A DNA stretch of 64,000 nt, from assembly GCF_010501075.1 (NCBI RefSeq), contig NZ_QVMN01000003.1, positions 386,292 through 450,291 of the forward strand, written 5' to 3'. Position numbers and translations under genes: made by a program. The stretch is from Dysgonomonas sp. 25. Lineage in GTDB: Bacteria > Bacteroidota > Bacteroidia > Bacteroidales > Dysgonomonadaceae. Numbering within the stretch: position 1 is the first letter of the stretch; every line of letters begins with the position of its first letter. This document shows, piece by piece, positions 52,604 to 61,875 of this stretch. A model generated the notes under the pieces. That model had not been told where the DNA came from. It did not search any database and saw nothing but the letters and a program-made list of their open reading frames with translations.

Positions 52604-52918
52604 ATGAAAAAAGTTTTATTTGGTCTAGCAATAGCAACAGCTGCTTTGCTTTCTAGCTGTGGTGGTGTTCAGTCTCCAATCGGTGGTGCTCTTTACACAG
52701 ATGTAACTTCAGGTCATTCAGTAACAAGCAACACTTTAGGTTCTAAAGTTGGTCGTGCTACTGCTAAAGGATACCTTGGTTTGATCGCTACAGGTGATGC
52801 AAGCATCGAAACTGCTGCTAAATCTGCAGGTATCAGAAAAGTTACTCACGTAGACCAATACGCTAACTCTATTCTTGGTATCATCAACACTTACGAAATT
52901 GTTGTTTACGGAGAATAA
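52604..52918 (+). CDS. TRL-like small lipoprotein
   Basis: A 104-residue lipoprotein (MKKVLFGLAIATAALLSSC, Cys19) with the TRL-like family pattern SPIGGALYTDVT, GSKVGRATAKGYLGLIATGDASIETAAKSAGI, then HVDQYANSILGIINTYEIVVYGE. The function is unknown. Codons are strongly biased and a strong terminator follows, both signs of high expression. The 180-bp AT-rich gap upstream has a weak -7-like TTACTTTG at 52525-52532. Confidence 0.88.
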   Translation: MKKVLFGLAIATAALLSSCGGVQSPIGGALYTDVTSGHSVTSNTLGSKVGRATAKGYLGLIATGDASIETAAKSAGIRKVTHVDQYANSILGIINTYEIVVYGE

Positions 52919-52941
52919 TCATTAGCAATAATGATAAAGAA

Positions 52942-52969
52942 AAGAAACCCATTGCGGGTTTCTTTTTTT
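52942..52969 (+). terminator. Rho-independent terminator after the TRL-like gene
   Basis: AAGAAACCC (52942-52950) and GGGTTTCTT (52956-52964) form a 9-bp stem with a 5-nt loop, followed by a T-run. Confidence 0.9.
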
Positions 52970-53007
52970 ATTTCCTATATTTGCCTTAACTTATAATACA
53001 GAGAATT

Positions 53008-53538
53008 ATGGTAAAGAAAACTTTTTTGATGATTGCCGCTTTCATGCTGCTTGCAGCCGCTTCGTTGCAGGCGCAGGATGTGAAAGGGAAATATATATTG
53101 CGTTCTGTTGAGGGCGGTTCTATCGTGTTCATATATCCGCAGGAAGGGTATAAAAGCAAGGAGATGGCGAGCAAGCTCGTTTACGATCTCACCTATTCTT
53201 CGGTGACGGATAGCGTAGCGGTCAATTTCACATACACCAATAAGGTGCAAACTCCGGCTCCGCTCGATTCTATCGTATTTGTGACCTCTTCGGCCCGTTA
53301 TGCGGCTCCGGCATCAATGCTGTATATAGAGCCTAAGAAAAGTGACAAATGGGAGAACAGGGCGTCTGCCAATTTCCCGGGCGATGATATAAAAGCGATT
53401 ACGGCCGAACAAAATCCGGCACAAATTATACTTTATATTCAGGGTAAAGAATATCTGTTCGAGATTCCCGAAAAAGTTTGGCGGAAGAATACCGGAATAA
53501 TCAATAAGGTATTCGATGTAGCTAAATACAATTATTAA
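53008..53538 (+). CDS. Secreted protein of unknown function
   Basis: A 176-residue protein with a signal peptide (FLMIAAFMLLAAASLQA/Q) and an all-beta body. No family is recognised. Its stop overlaps the stop of the convergent lipoprotein gene by 4 bp, so no terminator separates them. Confidence 0.75.
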   Translation: MVKKTFLMIAAFMLLAAASLQAQDVKGKYILRSVEGGSIVFIYPQEGYKSKEMASKLVYDLTYSSVTDSVAVNFTYTNKVQTPAPLDSIVFVTSSARYAAPASMLYIEPKKSDKWENRASANFPGDDIKAITAEQNPAQIILYIQGKEYLFEIPEKVWRKNTGIINKVFDVAKYNY

Positions 53539-54179
53539 TTTTTGAAGAAGTCTTGTGTCTGGGTGTACATATCATCCAGATTCTCCTTGAGCGTGACCAA
53601 TGTCTGATGTTGCTGATGTTCAGGTGGATATTGGTTCATTCTTTTTGTTATTTCTTTCTCTGCCTCGTCCTTTTTGTTCTGATAGAGGTAAATACTGATC
53701 TTTGTGATGAAGTATTCACCTTTTTCCCCATCCATAGCCAGTTCGGCGTTGCATTTCTGGATAGCCTTGTCGAAGTAGCTGTTGGCCAATGTTTCGTCAT
53801 TTTTTAATTTCGCCGAAACGCCGTTGTAGAGAAGGCGGTCTATGCTTTCGGGGTCTTGATTCGTTGTCTTATCCTGCAAAGTGAACGCTTCTTTCTTCTT
53901 TCCCAAAGCAGTTAATAGTTGCGATTTGCGGATGGTGCCGAAATATTGTCCCTCCTCCGTGCGGTCTAAAGACAATACCATGTCACTCAACTCCAACGCG
54001 TGAAGCATGGAAGCTGTATCCTTATTCGCCTGAAAATCCTTGAATATTGCTGTTATGGAGTCGTTTAGCTTTAGGATTGTTTCGTCGTCGGCCAATTGTC
54101 CTGCCGATGCCGGTTTCTTGTCCTGACAACTGAAAAGTAACAGTCCCGATAAGAGTATGAGTGCAGATATGTATTTCAT
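53535..54179 (-). CDS. Lipoprotein with TPR-like helices
   Basis: A 214-residue lipoprotein (ALILLSGLLLFSC, Cys18) with helical repeats of TPR type (AELAMDGEKGEYFITKISIY, LYQNKKDEAEKEITKRMNQY). No specific family is recognised. Confidence 0.75.
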   Translation of the reverse strand: MKYISALILLSGLLLFSCQDKKPASAGQLADDETILKLNDSITAIFKDFQANKDTASMLHALELSDMVLSLDRTEEGQYFGTIRKSQLLTALGKKKEAFTLQDKTTNQDPESIDRLLYNGVSAKLKNDETLANSYFDKAIQKCNAELAMDGEKGEYFITKISIYLYQNKKDEAEKEITKRMNQYPPEHQQHQTLVTLKENLDDMYTQTQDFFKN

Positions 54180-54228
54180 TTTGATATTGTTTTTTTAACC
54201 GGAAGCAAAGGTATATATTTTCCTGCTT

Positions 54229-55407
54229 TTATCTCAATCTTTTGCGCTCAAATACTTTCATCGAGAACAATCGGTATACAATGGTGCTGAGCAGGCATAG
54301 TCCCGAAGATACGAGGAATAGGGTTTCGAACGAAAAATGTCCGCTGATATATCCGCCTATCAGCATGCCGAGCGCCAGCCCCAAATCGAATCCGACAAGG
54401 TAGGTCGAATTGGCTGTTCCGCGCTGATTGTTGTGTGCCATATTGATATAGAGCGTTTGCAGCGCCGGGAACATCATCCCGAATCCCACGCCGATAAACA
54501 ATCCCGCCGTACAGAAAGCATAGATATTATGATAGAGGGCGAATACACCGAAAGCGGCCGCAACGATAAGCATGGCGGTGGTGTTGACGAGGTGTATCTT
54601 GCCTTTGTCTACCAATTTCCCGGCAAAGATGCGCGATACGATAATGCCGCCTGCCCAGAAAAGGAAAAATATACCTGCATTCGGGATGCTGATTTCTTTT
54701 CCGTATTGGGCTACGAAAGGCCCTATTGTACCCCATGCAAAGGTGGGTAGCAGCTGGTTGAGGAAGATAGGCCACCCTTTGACAAGGAAAAAGCGGTCGA
54801 GCGAAATTTTCTCGCGTTCTACTTTCGGCCTCTCGGGAGCTCTGATCAGCATAACGGCGATAATGCCTAATATCCCCATCGAAATGGCGCTCCACAGGAG
54901 GATTTGGAAGCCGTAGTTGTTGTAGATATGGATAGCGATAAAAGGGCCGATAGCCATTGCCACGTTCATAAATGTGCCGTAAAAGCCTATCCCTTCGGCG
55001 CGTCGCTCGGATGGTGTGACGTCGATGGCCAAGGTGCTGGACGAAACAGTGGACAGCCCCCATGTGACGCCGTGCATGAACCGTACAATAATAAAAATAA
55101 GTATGGTGGTGGCATAGAAATATCCGAAGAAAATAAGGACGTAGCAGGCGAAAGAGATCAGTAATATTTTCTTTCGCGAAAAGAGGTCGACCATATATCC
55201 CGAGAAAGGGCGGACAAACATGAGCGCGATGGCATACGATGCCAGCACAATACCTGTCTGCGATTGCGGCACTCCCATCTGTTCCGTTATGTAAAGCGGG
55301 ATGGAGGGCATAAGCAGGTTGAACGAGCAGGCCATAAGAAAATTGACCATGCAGACATTGAAGTAGTTGAGCGTCCAGAGTTTAGGCTTGGGCTGTTGTA
55401 TGTCCAT
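54229..55407 (-). CDS. Major facilitator superfamily transporter
   Basis: The ATG at 55407 gives 392 residues starting MDIQQPKPKLWTLNYFNVC; the longer frame begins at a non-canonical upstream codon. Twelve hydrophobic segments are visible, with MFS motif A-like SGYMVDLFSRKKILLISF between helices 2 and 3 and again AGKLVDKGKIHLV after helix 8. The closest pattern is drug/sugar efflux carriers of the bacterial MFS_1 group. The cargo is unknown. A -7-like TACTTTTG is at 55433-55440. Confidence 0.88.
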   Translation of the reverse strand: MDIQQPKPKLWTLNYFNVCMVNFLMACSFNLLMPSIPLYITEQMGVPQSQTGIVLASYAIALMFVRPFSGYMVDLFSRKKILLISFACYVLIFFGYFYATTILIFIIVRFMHGVTWGLSTVSSSTLAIDVTPSERRAEGIGFYGTFMNVAMAIGPFIAIHIYNNYGFQILLWSAISMGILGIIAVMLIRAPERPKVEREKISLDRFFLVKGWPIFLNQLLPTFAWGTIGPFVAQYGKEISIPNAGIFFLFWAGGIIVSRIFAGKLVDKGKIHLVNTTAMLIVAAAFGVFALYHNIYAFCTAGLFIGVGFGMMFPALQTLYINMAHNNQRGTANSTYLVGFDLGLALGMLIGGYISGHFSFETLFLVSSGLCLLSTIVYRLFSMKVFERKRLR

Positions 55408-55691
55408 GTTGTATCTTTTGCGAAAAATTGCACAAAAGTAATAAAATGAAATCACCCGGGCTTCTTTTCTTCCTTTTTATTCTTGTCGTTTTTGAGAAGT
55501 TTAACAGAGGGCTTTATTTTGCATAAGGCAATTTTCGGTTAATTTTTTAGGCTAAAATTGCTTTTTCGAAGAATTTTGTGTTCCTTTGTGGTGTCACACA
55601 AAATGAATATCGTGCAGAAAAACAGGAGGTTTACGGATATTTTGTCAGCTAATATATTGTATTCTAATATGATATATTCTGCACCTTACGT

Positions 55692-55713
55692 ACACACACA
55701 CACACACACACAC
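55692..55713. repeat. (AC)n tract beside the right inner repeat
   Basis: Eleven AC units sit at the outer edge of the homology between the two cassettes, matching the (GT)n tract at 25391-25404. Length could vary by slippage. It is about 880 bp from the gene start, so a direct effect on translation is unlikely. Confidence 0.85.
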
Positions 55714-55724
55714 GAAATATAATG

Positions 55725-55893
55725 AATATTTCGGATTAATCCAAGGTTTTAGGAAGTTTTTTAGAAAAAAGAGTCACCTCCCCCCATCCCCCTCCAACAG
55801 AGGGGGAGTAAAAATATATACTCTTTTCCTATCTCCTCCCCTTGTGGGGGAGGCAGGGAGGGGGTGCCAAATTGCTTGTGTTAATGTCAGGGG
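55725..55893 (+). repeat. Inner 169-bp inverted repeat, right copy
   Basis: Exact reverse complement of 25206-25374 by eye. Immediately beyond it the two copies diverge for about 20 bp and then share the next hairpin. It lies 700 bp upstream of FISUMP gene B. Confidence 0.9.
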
Positions 55894-55908
55894 CATGTCC
55901 CCTTATTC

Positions 55909-56413
55909 ATCCCGCCTTCTCCGTGAGGAGAAGCGGGATTCTTTTCGGGCAGTTAACAGTCAACAGCAATATTCAGTCAACAGTGAGCAGTCAACAGTCA
56001 ACAGAATTAATGTAGGGGCGAAAAATCTTTCGCCCGCAAAAATGACATACATACCTGCTCAAGCGGGTATATACGGGGCAATGTTTATTGCCCCCTACAA
56101 AGCTATAACGAGCTTCCCCGTAGTCACTTGGGATGGCAAAGTTAGCAGCTATCAGTCAACAGATAACACTCTAATGTTGGCACGCCTTTTAAGGCGTGGA
56201 TATGATTGTATTTTTCAGGAGATGACTTTAGTCAAAAGATATTTGGCTAAAGCCATTTTTGAACCAACCTTTCGAGACCTCCACTTAAAAGTGGAGGCAA
56301 TTAAAAAGAATATACATGTATGTGTGCGCCTGCAAATCGATATATCGGGCAAACACACAGGTCTGCCCCTACGCAGTAACGAGACGAGATGCTTCGCTTT
56401 CGCTCAGCATGAC
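55909..56413. repeat. Right field of short hairpin repeats
   Basis: No gene is present; a 244-codon open frame here is a product of the repeats. Distinct hairpins are: 55909-55939 (same as the left field); AGTCAACAG words at 55950-56002; GGGCGAAA/TTTCGCCC at 56012-56035; GGGGCAAT/ATTGCCCC at 56075-56097; CACGCCTT/AAGGCGTG at 56181-56198; CCTCCACTT/AAGTGGAGG at 56278-56297; GGGCA/TGCCC at 56346-56372; and a GAGACGAGATGCTTCG...CATGAC unit at 56379-56413. The GTAGGGGC start links it to REP-type palindromes. 56414-56590 is AT-rich with repeated CATTATCACATTAG-like words. Confidence 0.75.
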
Positions 56414-56590
56414 AATAAAACTAACAGCTATCAGCTAATGGCTTACAAAACTAATGTCTTAATGTGTCAATGTGTTGATGAGCTAATAGAAAAGCACATC
56501 TTCACTATCGTACTATCCGGCATTATCACATTAGCATATTACCACATTATTATATTATCTCATTATCATATTAACTAATTATTTTTTATT

Positions 56591-58614
56591 ATGAAATAGA
56601 AAATCTTGACACAGGCTATCTTGATATTAGCCTTCTTAACAACAACAATCGCCCTGCAAGCGCAGGTAACTATTGGAAGTAATCAGCCACCGGTTGATGG
56701 TGCGTTGTTAGACCTTACGCAAGGGACGACTACCTCCAAAGGATTGGCTATGCCTCGCGTAAAACTCACTGACACGGATAAGCTATTTCCTATGTTTGAC
56801 GGTATCAGTGGCTCTAACTATACCCAAAGCGGCACCCACTACGACAAAGCGACTGAAGATGCCAATCATACGGGGCTTATCGTGTACCACAGTGATAAAT
56901 GTACCATGAGCGGCAAAGGTCTGTATGTGTGGACGGGTAGCGAATGGAATAAGATAGGTGACAATACTCCTGCCGGATTGAATTTCAATCAGGACTACTT
57001 TGACTTGCCCAGCGGGCACGATGCCCGCCCGCTCACCGCACAAAATCTTAAAATAACATGGAATGGAGGGCTTGTTCCGACATGGGCTTCGGCGGCTTCG
57101 GGTGGATTGACTGCTATTGATTTTACGGGGACACCGTTAGCACCAACTACTTTGACGGCTTCTCCTACCGACATGACTTTGCTGCCTGATGCAATGACTA
57201 TCAACCCGGCTTCGCCGTGGGCAAGCAAGCAAACCGGCCTGATCTTCACTTATACCGAGTGCGGGCAAACGAAGACGATTACCCTCAACCAGACGAATTA
57301 TGCGTTGAAGGTAAATAATTCTTCACTAACAGTCAGATTATCTATACCACCCCTACCAGCGGAAGCCTCAATGTACAAGGTAATGCTGCATGGACAACAA
57401 CGATAACAGGTACTCCGGGATTGGCAAACACCAGCCCGACTACAGGCGGAACAGATCTGAAAAACGGTACTAACAGTACGCAAAACGTCCAATATAATGT
57501 CGGAACAGGCAATCGTTATGATGTAGCCAATATAACCTTTTCGGATACCGAAACAAACAAACGCTTCGAGGATATAACCGTATCTGTTCTCAACTGTGGC
57601 ACCACTACCGACAACGACCTCACCATGCTACAATGGGCTGAACGAGCCGGCTTCAGTGCTGCACAATTGACAGCTATACAAGCTCTGCCCAATGGCGGCA
57701 CTCTTGGAGGTGATGCCACCCCTACCACCCTGCCCAATGGTGTACAGGCACATAAAGACCAGAGCGGCAATATTTTTCTTTCGGGTGACTTTGGCACTGA
57801 TGCCGGTAGCCTCGACGGACGCAACCGCTGGATGCTCAACAATCTGGCTGCCACCAGCTTTGCTACGGGAGCGAGAACCGGCGTAGACGTCAACGTTTCG
57901 GTTAACTTACCAGCTTCGCCGTCTGCTTCGGTCGACAATTACAAGAACCCGTTATGGACATACCCCAACATAAGTGGCAACGGCACCTCCGCCACCCTCT
58001 ACAATAACAATCCACGACTTGGACGCCTTTACAATTGGGCGGCTGCAACTAACAGCAAAGGAAGTACATTTGATAACGGGGCAAACGACGCAGCCTATGC
58101 AAACGGACAAAAACCATATAGCGATGGTGAGATAGCTCCTGCTACCGACCCGCAGACTGCTCGTCGACAAGGTATTTGCCCGAACGGTTGGCATCTGCCG
58201 TCCGATTACGAATGGACACAACTGGAGCAGGAAATAAACACCCATACCAGCCAATACGCCGCTATCCCCGATGCGAACGGCACTATCACTGTTGGGCAAG
58301 CAGCAAACCGGGGTAGTACTCACGGCCAGGGTATGAAAGATGTTTGCCCGGCACCTACCTCATCAATAGCCTCCAACGGTGCATCAAACATCATCAATGA
58401 CACCACCATGAGACCGGGCTTTAGCGCTATGTCTGTGGGTCACGCTAGTGGCGGTGTGGTCGGTAATTATGGGGGGTTCGCGAACTTTTGGTCAGCCAGC
58501 GGCGTCGGTGCTACTAATGTGTGGCATCGGTACATCAGTTCTGCCAATGCGCAAATGAACAGGATTACAAATGCCCGTTACTCCTTTGAGAGTGTGAGGT
58601 GCAAGAAAGACTAA
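56591..58614 (+). pseudogene. FISUMP-domain gene, cassette B, with nonsense codon and frameshift
   Basis: The gene starts ATG AAA TAG: codon 3 is amber, while the intact copy A has AGA. After this the frame matches copy A (LTQAILILAFLTTTIALQAQ, VTIGSNQPPVDGALLDL). Between 57319 and about 57345 the frame changes. One frame ends at 57406, and the other carries on (IIYTTPTSGSLNVQG..., then the FISUMP end GRLYNWAAATNSKG, GICPNGWHLPSDYEW, FWSASG, SVRCKKD). A TTG at 56606 could restart translation, but the frameshift still breaks the protein. Sequencing error is the alternative for either lesion; two independent ones make decay more likely. Confidence 0.85.
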
Positions 58615-58649
58615 TAATCAGTTAGCGGTTATCAAATAAATTATCTATA

Positions 58650-58690
58650 CAGGGAAGTAGTCCGCGAGGACTGTTTCCCTGTGTTCTTTG
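58650..58690 (+). terminator. Long hairpin after FISUMP gene B
   Basis: CAGGGAA (58650-58656) with TTCCCTG (58676-58682) and an inner AGTCC/GGACT stem form one hairpin, followed by TGTTCTTTGCTTTG. It probably ends the cassette B transcript, but it also resembles a REP unit. Confidence 0.55.
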
Positions 58691-58752
58691 CTTTGTGACC
58701 TCTGTGTAAAAACTTCGTGTCCTCTGTGGTTAAGTAATAAAAAAATGACAAG

Positions 58753-58836
58753 AAAAAAACACTGTGTCGCGTCAAATATGTCAAGAGTGTCAAGTTTTAA
58801 CTAAATTTTGATTGATTATCAGCGAAGTAGGTTTTT
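58753..58836 (+). repeat. Outer inverted repeat, right copy
   Basis: Reverse complement of 22460-22542 with few differences. It contains TGTCAAGAGTGTCAAG and GAAGTAGG. Further TGACA words follow at 58834-58855, so the spacing of TTGACA/TGTCAA units is unusual. Confidence 0.85.
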
Positions 58837-59064
58837 GACATAACTTGACAACTGTTATTTTTATAAAGCACATGCTGTTTTGTTAAGTTTTTCTTATAGT
58901 ATCGGTCTGATAACCAATAGGTAATGCTCGAAAAACAGCGTGGCAAAAAAATGATACGTTTGATTACTCTTTTAAGTTGGAGGCGAAACGTATTTCTATA
59001 TCCTAAGCTACTGGCTGTTAAGCAAGTTTTTAGCTGTATAGCGTATAGTTACGAAAATAATATG

Positions 59065-59072
59065 TATTTTTG
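59065..59072 (+). promoter_or_regulatory. Candidate -7 box of gltX
   Basis: TATTTTTG fits TAnnTTTG and lies 26 bp before the gltX start codon. The rest of 58837-59064 is AT-rich with no recognisable gene. Confidence 0.5.
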
Positions 59073-59098
59073 TAGCCGTTTTTCTAACCATTACAAAT

Positions 59099-60613
59099 AT
59101 GTCTCAGCCAGTAAGAGTACGTTTCGCGCCCAGCCCCACAGGCCCTCTCCACATCGGAGGAGTGCGTACAGCATTATATAACTACCTCTTTGCCAAACAG
59201 CATAAAGGAGCTTTTATTCTTCGCATCGAAGATACCGATTCACAGCGTTTCGTTCCCGGAGCCGAAGAGTATATCATCGAAGCCCTTACGTGGCTTGGAC
59301 TTCAGTTCGACGAAGGTACGCACATCGGCGGGCAATACGGCCCCTATCGCCAGTCCGATCGTAAGGATATCTACCGCCAATACGTAGATATATTGCTGGA
59401 GAAAGGCGCTGCCTATATAGCGTTCGACACCCCGCAGGAATTGGATGCAAAGCGCGAATCGACGCCTAACTTCCAATACGATGCCTCTACCCGTGGCGAT
59501 ATGCGTAACTCGCTTACGATGAGCGCCGACGAAGTGCAAAAACTGATAGATGGAGGCACACAATACGTTGTGCGCTTCAGGATAGAACCCAACGAAGACG
59601 TTATCGTGAACGATATGATTCGCGGTGAGGTGAAGATAAACTCTTCCGTCCTCGACGACAAGGTGTTATACAAATCGCAGGACAACCTGCCGACATACCA
59701 CCTGGCCAATATCGTGGACGACCATTTGATGGAGATTACACACGTTATCCGTGGCGAAGAGTGGCTGCCGTCTGCGCCGCTGCACGTCTTGCTTTACCGT
59801 GCTTTCGGCTGGGAAGATACTATGCCGTCATTCGCACATCTGCCGCTCCTGTTGAAACCTGACGGAAAAGGCAAATTGAGTAAACGCGACGGCGATCGCT
59901 TGGGATTCCCTGTCTTCCCGTTGGAATGGAAAGATCCAAAGACAGGCGAAATCTCTTCAGGCTACCGCGAAAGCGGCTATCTGCCCGAAGCGGTTGTCAA
60001 CTTCCTCGCCTTGTTAGGCTGGAATCCGGGCAATGATCAGGAAATGCTGTCGATGGACGAGCTTATCCGCCTGTTCTCATTGGAACGCGTAAGCAAAAGC
60101 GGTGCGAAGTTCGACTACGAAAAAGGTAAATGGTTCAACCACCAATATATCCAGCAAAAGCCGGACAGCGAATTAGCCGGCCTGTTTGCTCCCATACTGA
60201 AAGAGCATGGAATAGAAGCAGACAAAGGCTACATCGAGCAGGTAGTCGGTTTAGTCAAAGAGCGTGTCTCTTTCGTGAAAGAACTGTGGGATCAGGCATC
60301 ATTTTTCTTTGTTGCTCCTGCGGCATACGATGAAAAGACCGTCAAAAAGCGCTGGAAAGAAGAAACTCCGGCACAATTAGGCGAGTTGATCGACGTATTG
60401 AAAGGCATTGGTGACTTCTCGGCTCACCATCAGGAAGAAGTCGTGAAAGGCTGGATAGAAACAAAAGGCTATCACTTGGGTAATATCATGAATGCCTTCC
60501 GTCTGGCTCTCGTCGGCGAATCCAAAGGGCCTCACATGTTCGACATCACAGCTGCCATCGGCAAAGAAGAAACTATCCGCAGATTAGAAGCTGCTATTAA
60601 GAACATTAAATAA
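59099..60613 (+). CDS. gltX: Glutamate-tRNA ligase
   Basis: A 504-residue class I synthetase. The HIGH-type motif is [12 protein letters not shown] (11-22) and the KMSKS-type motif is [16 protein letters not shown] (about 259-274). Other segments are [21 protein letters not shown] and [26 protein letters not shown]. It charges tRNA-Glu, and if the cell uses the indirect route it also supplies Glu-tRNA-Gln. waaA follows 6 bp later, so the two are co-transcribed. Confidence 0.97.
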   Translation: MSQPVRVRFAPSPTGPLHIGGVRTALYNYLFAKQHKGAFILRIEDTDSQRFVPGAEEYIIEALTWLGLQFDEGTHIGGQYGPYRQSDRKDIYRQYVDILLEKGAAYIAFDTPQELDAKRESTPNFQYDASTRGDMRNSLTMSADEVQKLIDGGTQYVVRFRIEPNEDVIVNDMIRGEVKINSSVLDDKVLYKSQDNLPTYHLANIVDDHLMEITHVIRGEEWLPSAPLHVLLYRAFGWEDTMPSFAHLPLLLKPDGKGKLSKRDGDRLGFPVFPLEWKDPKTGEISSGYRESGYLPEAVVNFLALLGWNPGNDQEMLSMDELIRLFSLERVSKSGAKFDYEKGKWFNHQYIQQKPDSELAGLFAPILKEHGIEADKGYIEQVVGLVKERVSFVKELWDQASFFFVAPAAYDEKTVKKRWKEETPAQLGELIDVLKGIGDFSAHHQEEVVKGWIETKGYHLGNIMNAFRLALVGESKGPHMFDITAAIGKEETIRRLEAAIKNIK

Positions 60614-60619
60614 ACGGGA

Positions 60620-61858
60620 ATGCTTTTCTATAACATAGGTATATTCCTCTATGCACTGGTTGTCCGCATCATTTCGCCTTTCCACCGGAAGGCACGGAAG
60701 ATGATAGTAGGGCACAAAGAGACTTATACCATCCTTCGTAAGAAAGTAGATCCCAATGCTCAATATATCTGGTTTCATGCCGCTTCGCTTGGCGAGTTCG
60801 AGCAAGGACGCCCGATTATCGAGCAGGTAAAGAAGCAACATCCGGAATATAAAATACTCCTCACGTTCTTCTCCCCATCGGGATATGAGGTGCGCAAGGA
60901 TTACCCATTAGCCGATGTGGTTTGCTATCTGCCATTCGACAAGAAACGCAATGTGCGCAAGTTCCTCGGATTGGTACAACCGAAGATGGCCGTCTTTATC
61001 AAGTACGAGTTCTGGTACAACTTTGTCAGCCAGTTGCACAAGAGAGATATCCCTGTGTATATGGTATCGGCTATCTTCCGTCCTAAGCAGATATTCTTCC
61101 GCTGGTATGGCAAGTCTATGCAGAAGCTATTGCACATGTACCACTGTCTGTGCGTACAGGACGAAGCTTCCAAAGACCTGCTGAAAACAATAGATGTAAC
61201 CAATGTCGAAGTCTGTGGCGATACCCGCTTCGACCGCGTATTGGATATCAGCAAGCAGGCAAAGGATATAGACCTGATAGCCCGCTTCGCCACTAAGGCA
61301 CAAGCCGATGGACAGAAGATATTGGTTGCCGGAAGCTCGTGGCCGAAAGATGAAGACATCTTTGTCACATACTTCAATGCCACATCTCATCTCAAACTGA
61401 TCATCGCGCCGCACGAGATACACGAGGCGCACCTGAAATATATCGAAGAGAACCTGCAACGCCCTTTCGTCCGCTATTCCAAGGCTACAGCCGAGGACGT
61501 CGAAAAGGTCGATTGTATTATCCTCGATACCATGGGGATGCTCTCATCCGTCTACCGCTATGGGCAGATAGCCTATGTGGGAGGAGGATTCGGAGTAGGC
61601 ATCCATAACGTACTCGAGGCTGCGGTATATGGAATTCCTGTCCTTTTCGGCCCGAACTTCAAGAAGTTCATTGAGGCAATCGGCCTCATCGAAAGTGGCG
61701 GAGGCTACTCGGTCAACGATTACGAGACTTTCCGCGGGCTGATGGACGAACTGATAGAATACCCCGAATCATTGAGTTCGGCAGGTAATCATGCAAGACA
61801 ATATGTCATAGAACACACAGGGGCGGTAGATAAGGTAGTGAGCCTTCTTCCCCTCTGA
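60620..61858 (+). CDS. waaA: 3-deoxy-D-manno-octulosonic acid transferase
   Basis: A 412-residue inner membrane-anchored GT30 glycosyltransferase. An N-terminal membrane helix (about 1-18) is followed by WFHAASLGEFEQGRPIIEQ, the catalytic-Glu region, then IFRPKQIFFRWYG, AGSSWPKDEDIF, IAPHEIHEAHL, YVGGGFGVGIHNVLEAAVYG and VLFGPNFKKF. It adds Kdo residues to lipid A. Confidence 0.95.
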   Translation: MLFYNIGIFLYALVVRIISPFHRKARKMIVGHKETYTILRKKVDPNAQYIWFHAASLGEFEQGRPIIEQVKKQHPEYKILLTFFSPSGYEVRKDYPLADVVCYLPFDKKRNVRKFLGLVQPKMAVFIKYEFWYNFVSQLHKRDIPVYMVSAIFRPKQIFFRWYGKSMQKLLHMYHCLCVQDEASKDLLKTIDVTNVEVCGDTRFDRVLDISKQAKDIDLIARFATKAQADGQKILVAGSSWPKDEDIFVTYFNATSHLKLIIAPHEIHEAHLKYIEENLQRPFVRYSKATAEDVEKVDCIILDTMGMLSSVYRYGQIAYVGGGFGVGIHNVLEAAVYGIPVLFGPNFKKFIEAIGLIESGGGYSVNDYETFRGLMDELIEYPESLSSAGNHARQYVIEHTGAVDKVVSLLPL

Positions 61859-61875
61859 CCAAAACAACCAATGCG

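Noticed and set aside
55950-56002. AGTCAACAG direct repeats as a CRISPR array
   Set aside because: The units are 9 bp and irregularly spaced, without spacers of constant length or cas genes.
55844-56578. A 244-codon open frame on the plus strand
   Set aside because: It runs through the hairpin repeats and AT-rich repeated words, has no domain and no RBS, and a similar frame arises on the left side from the same repeats.
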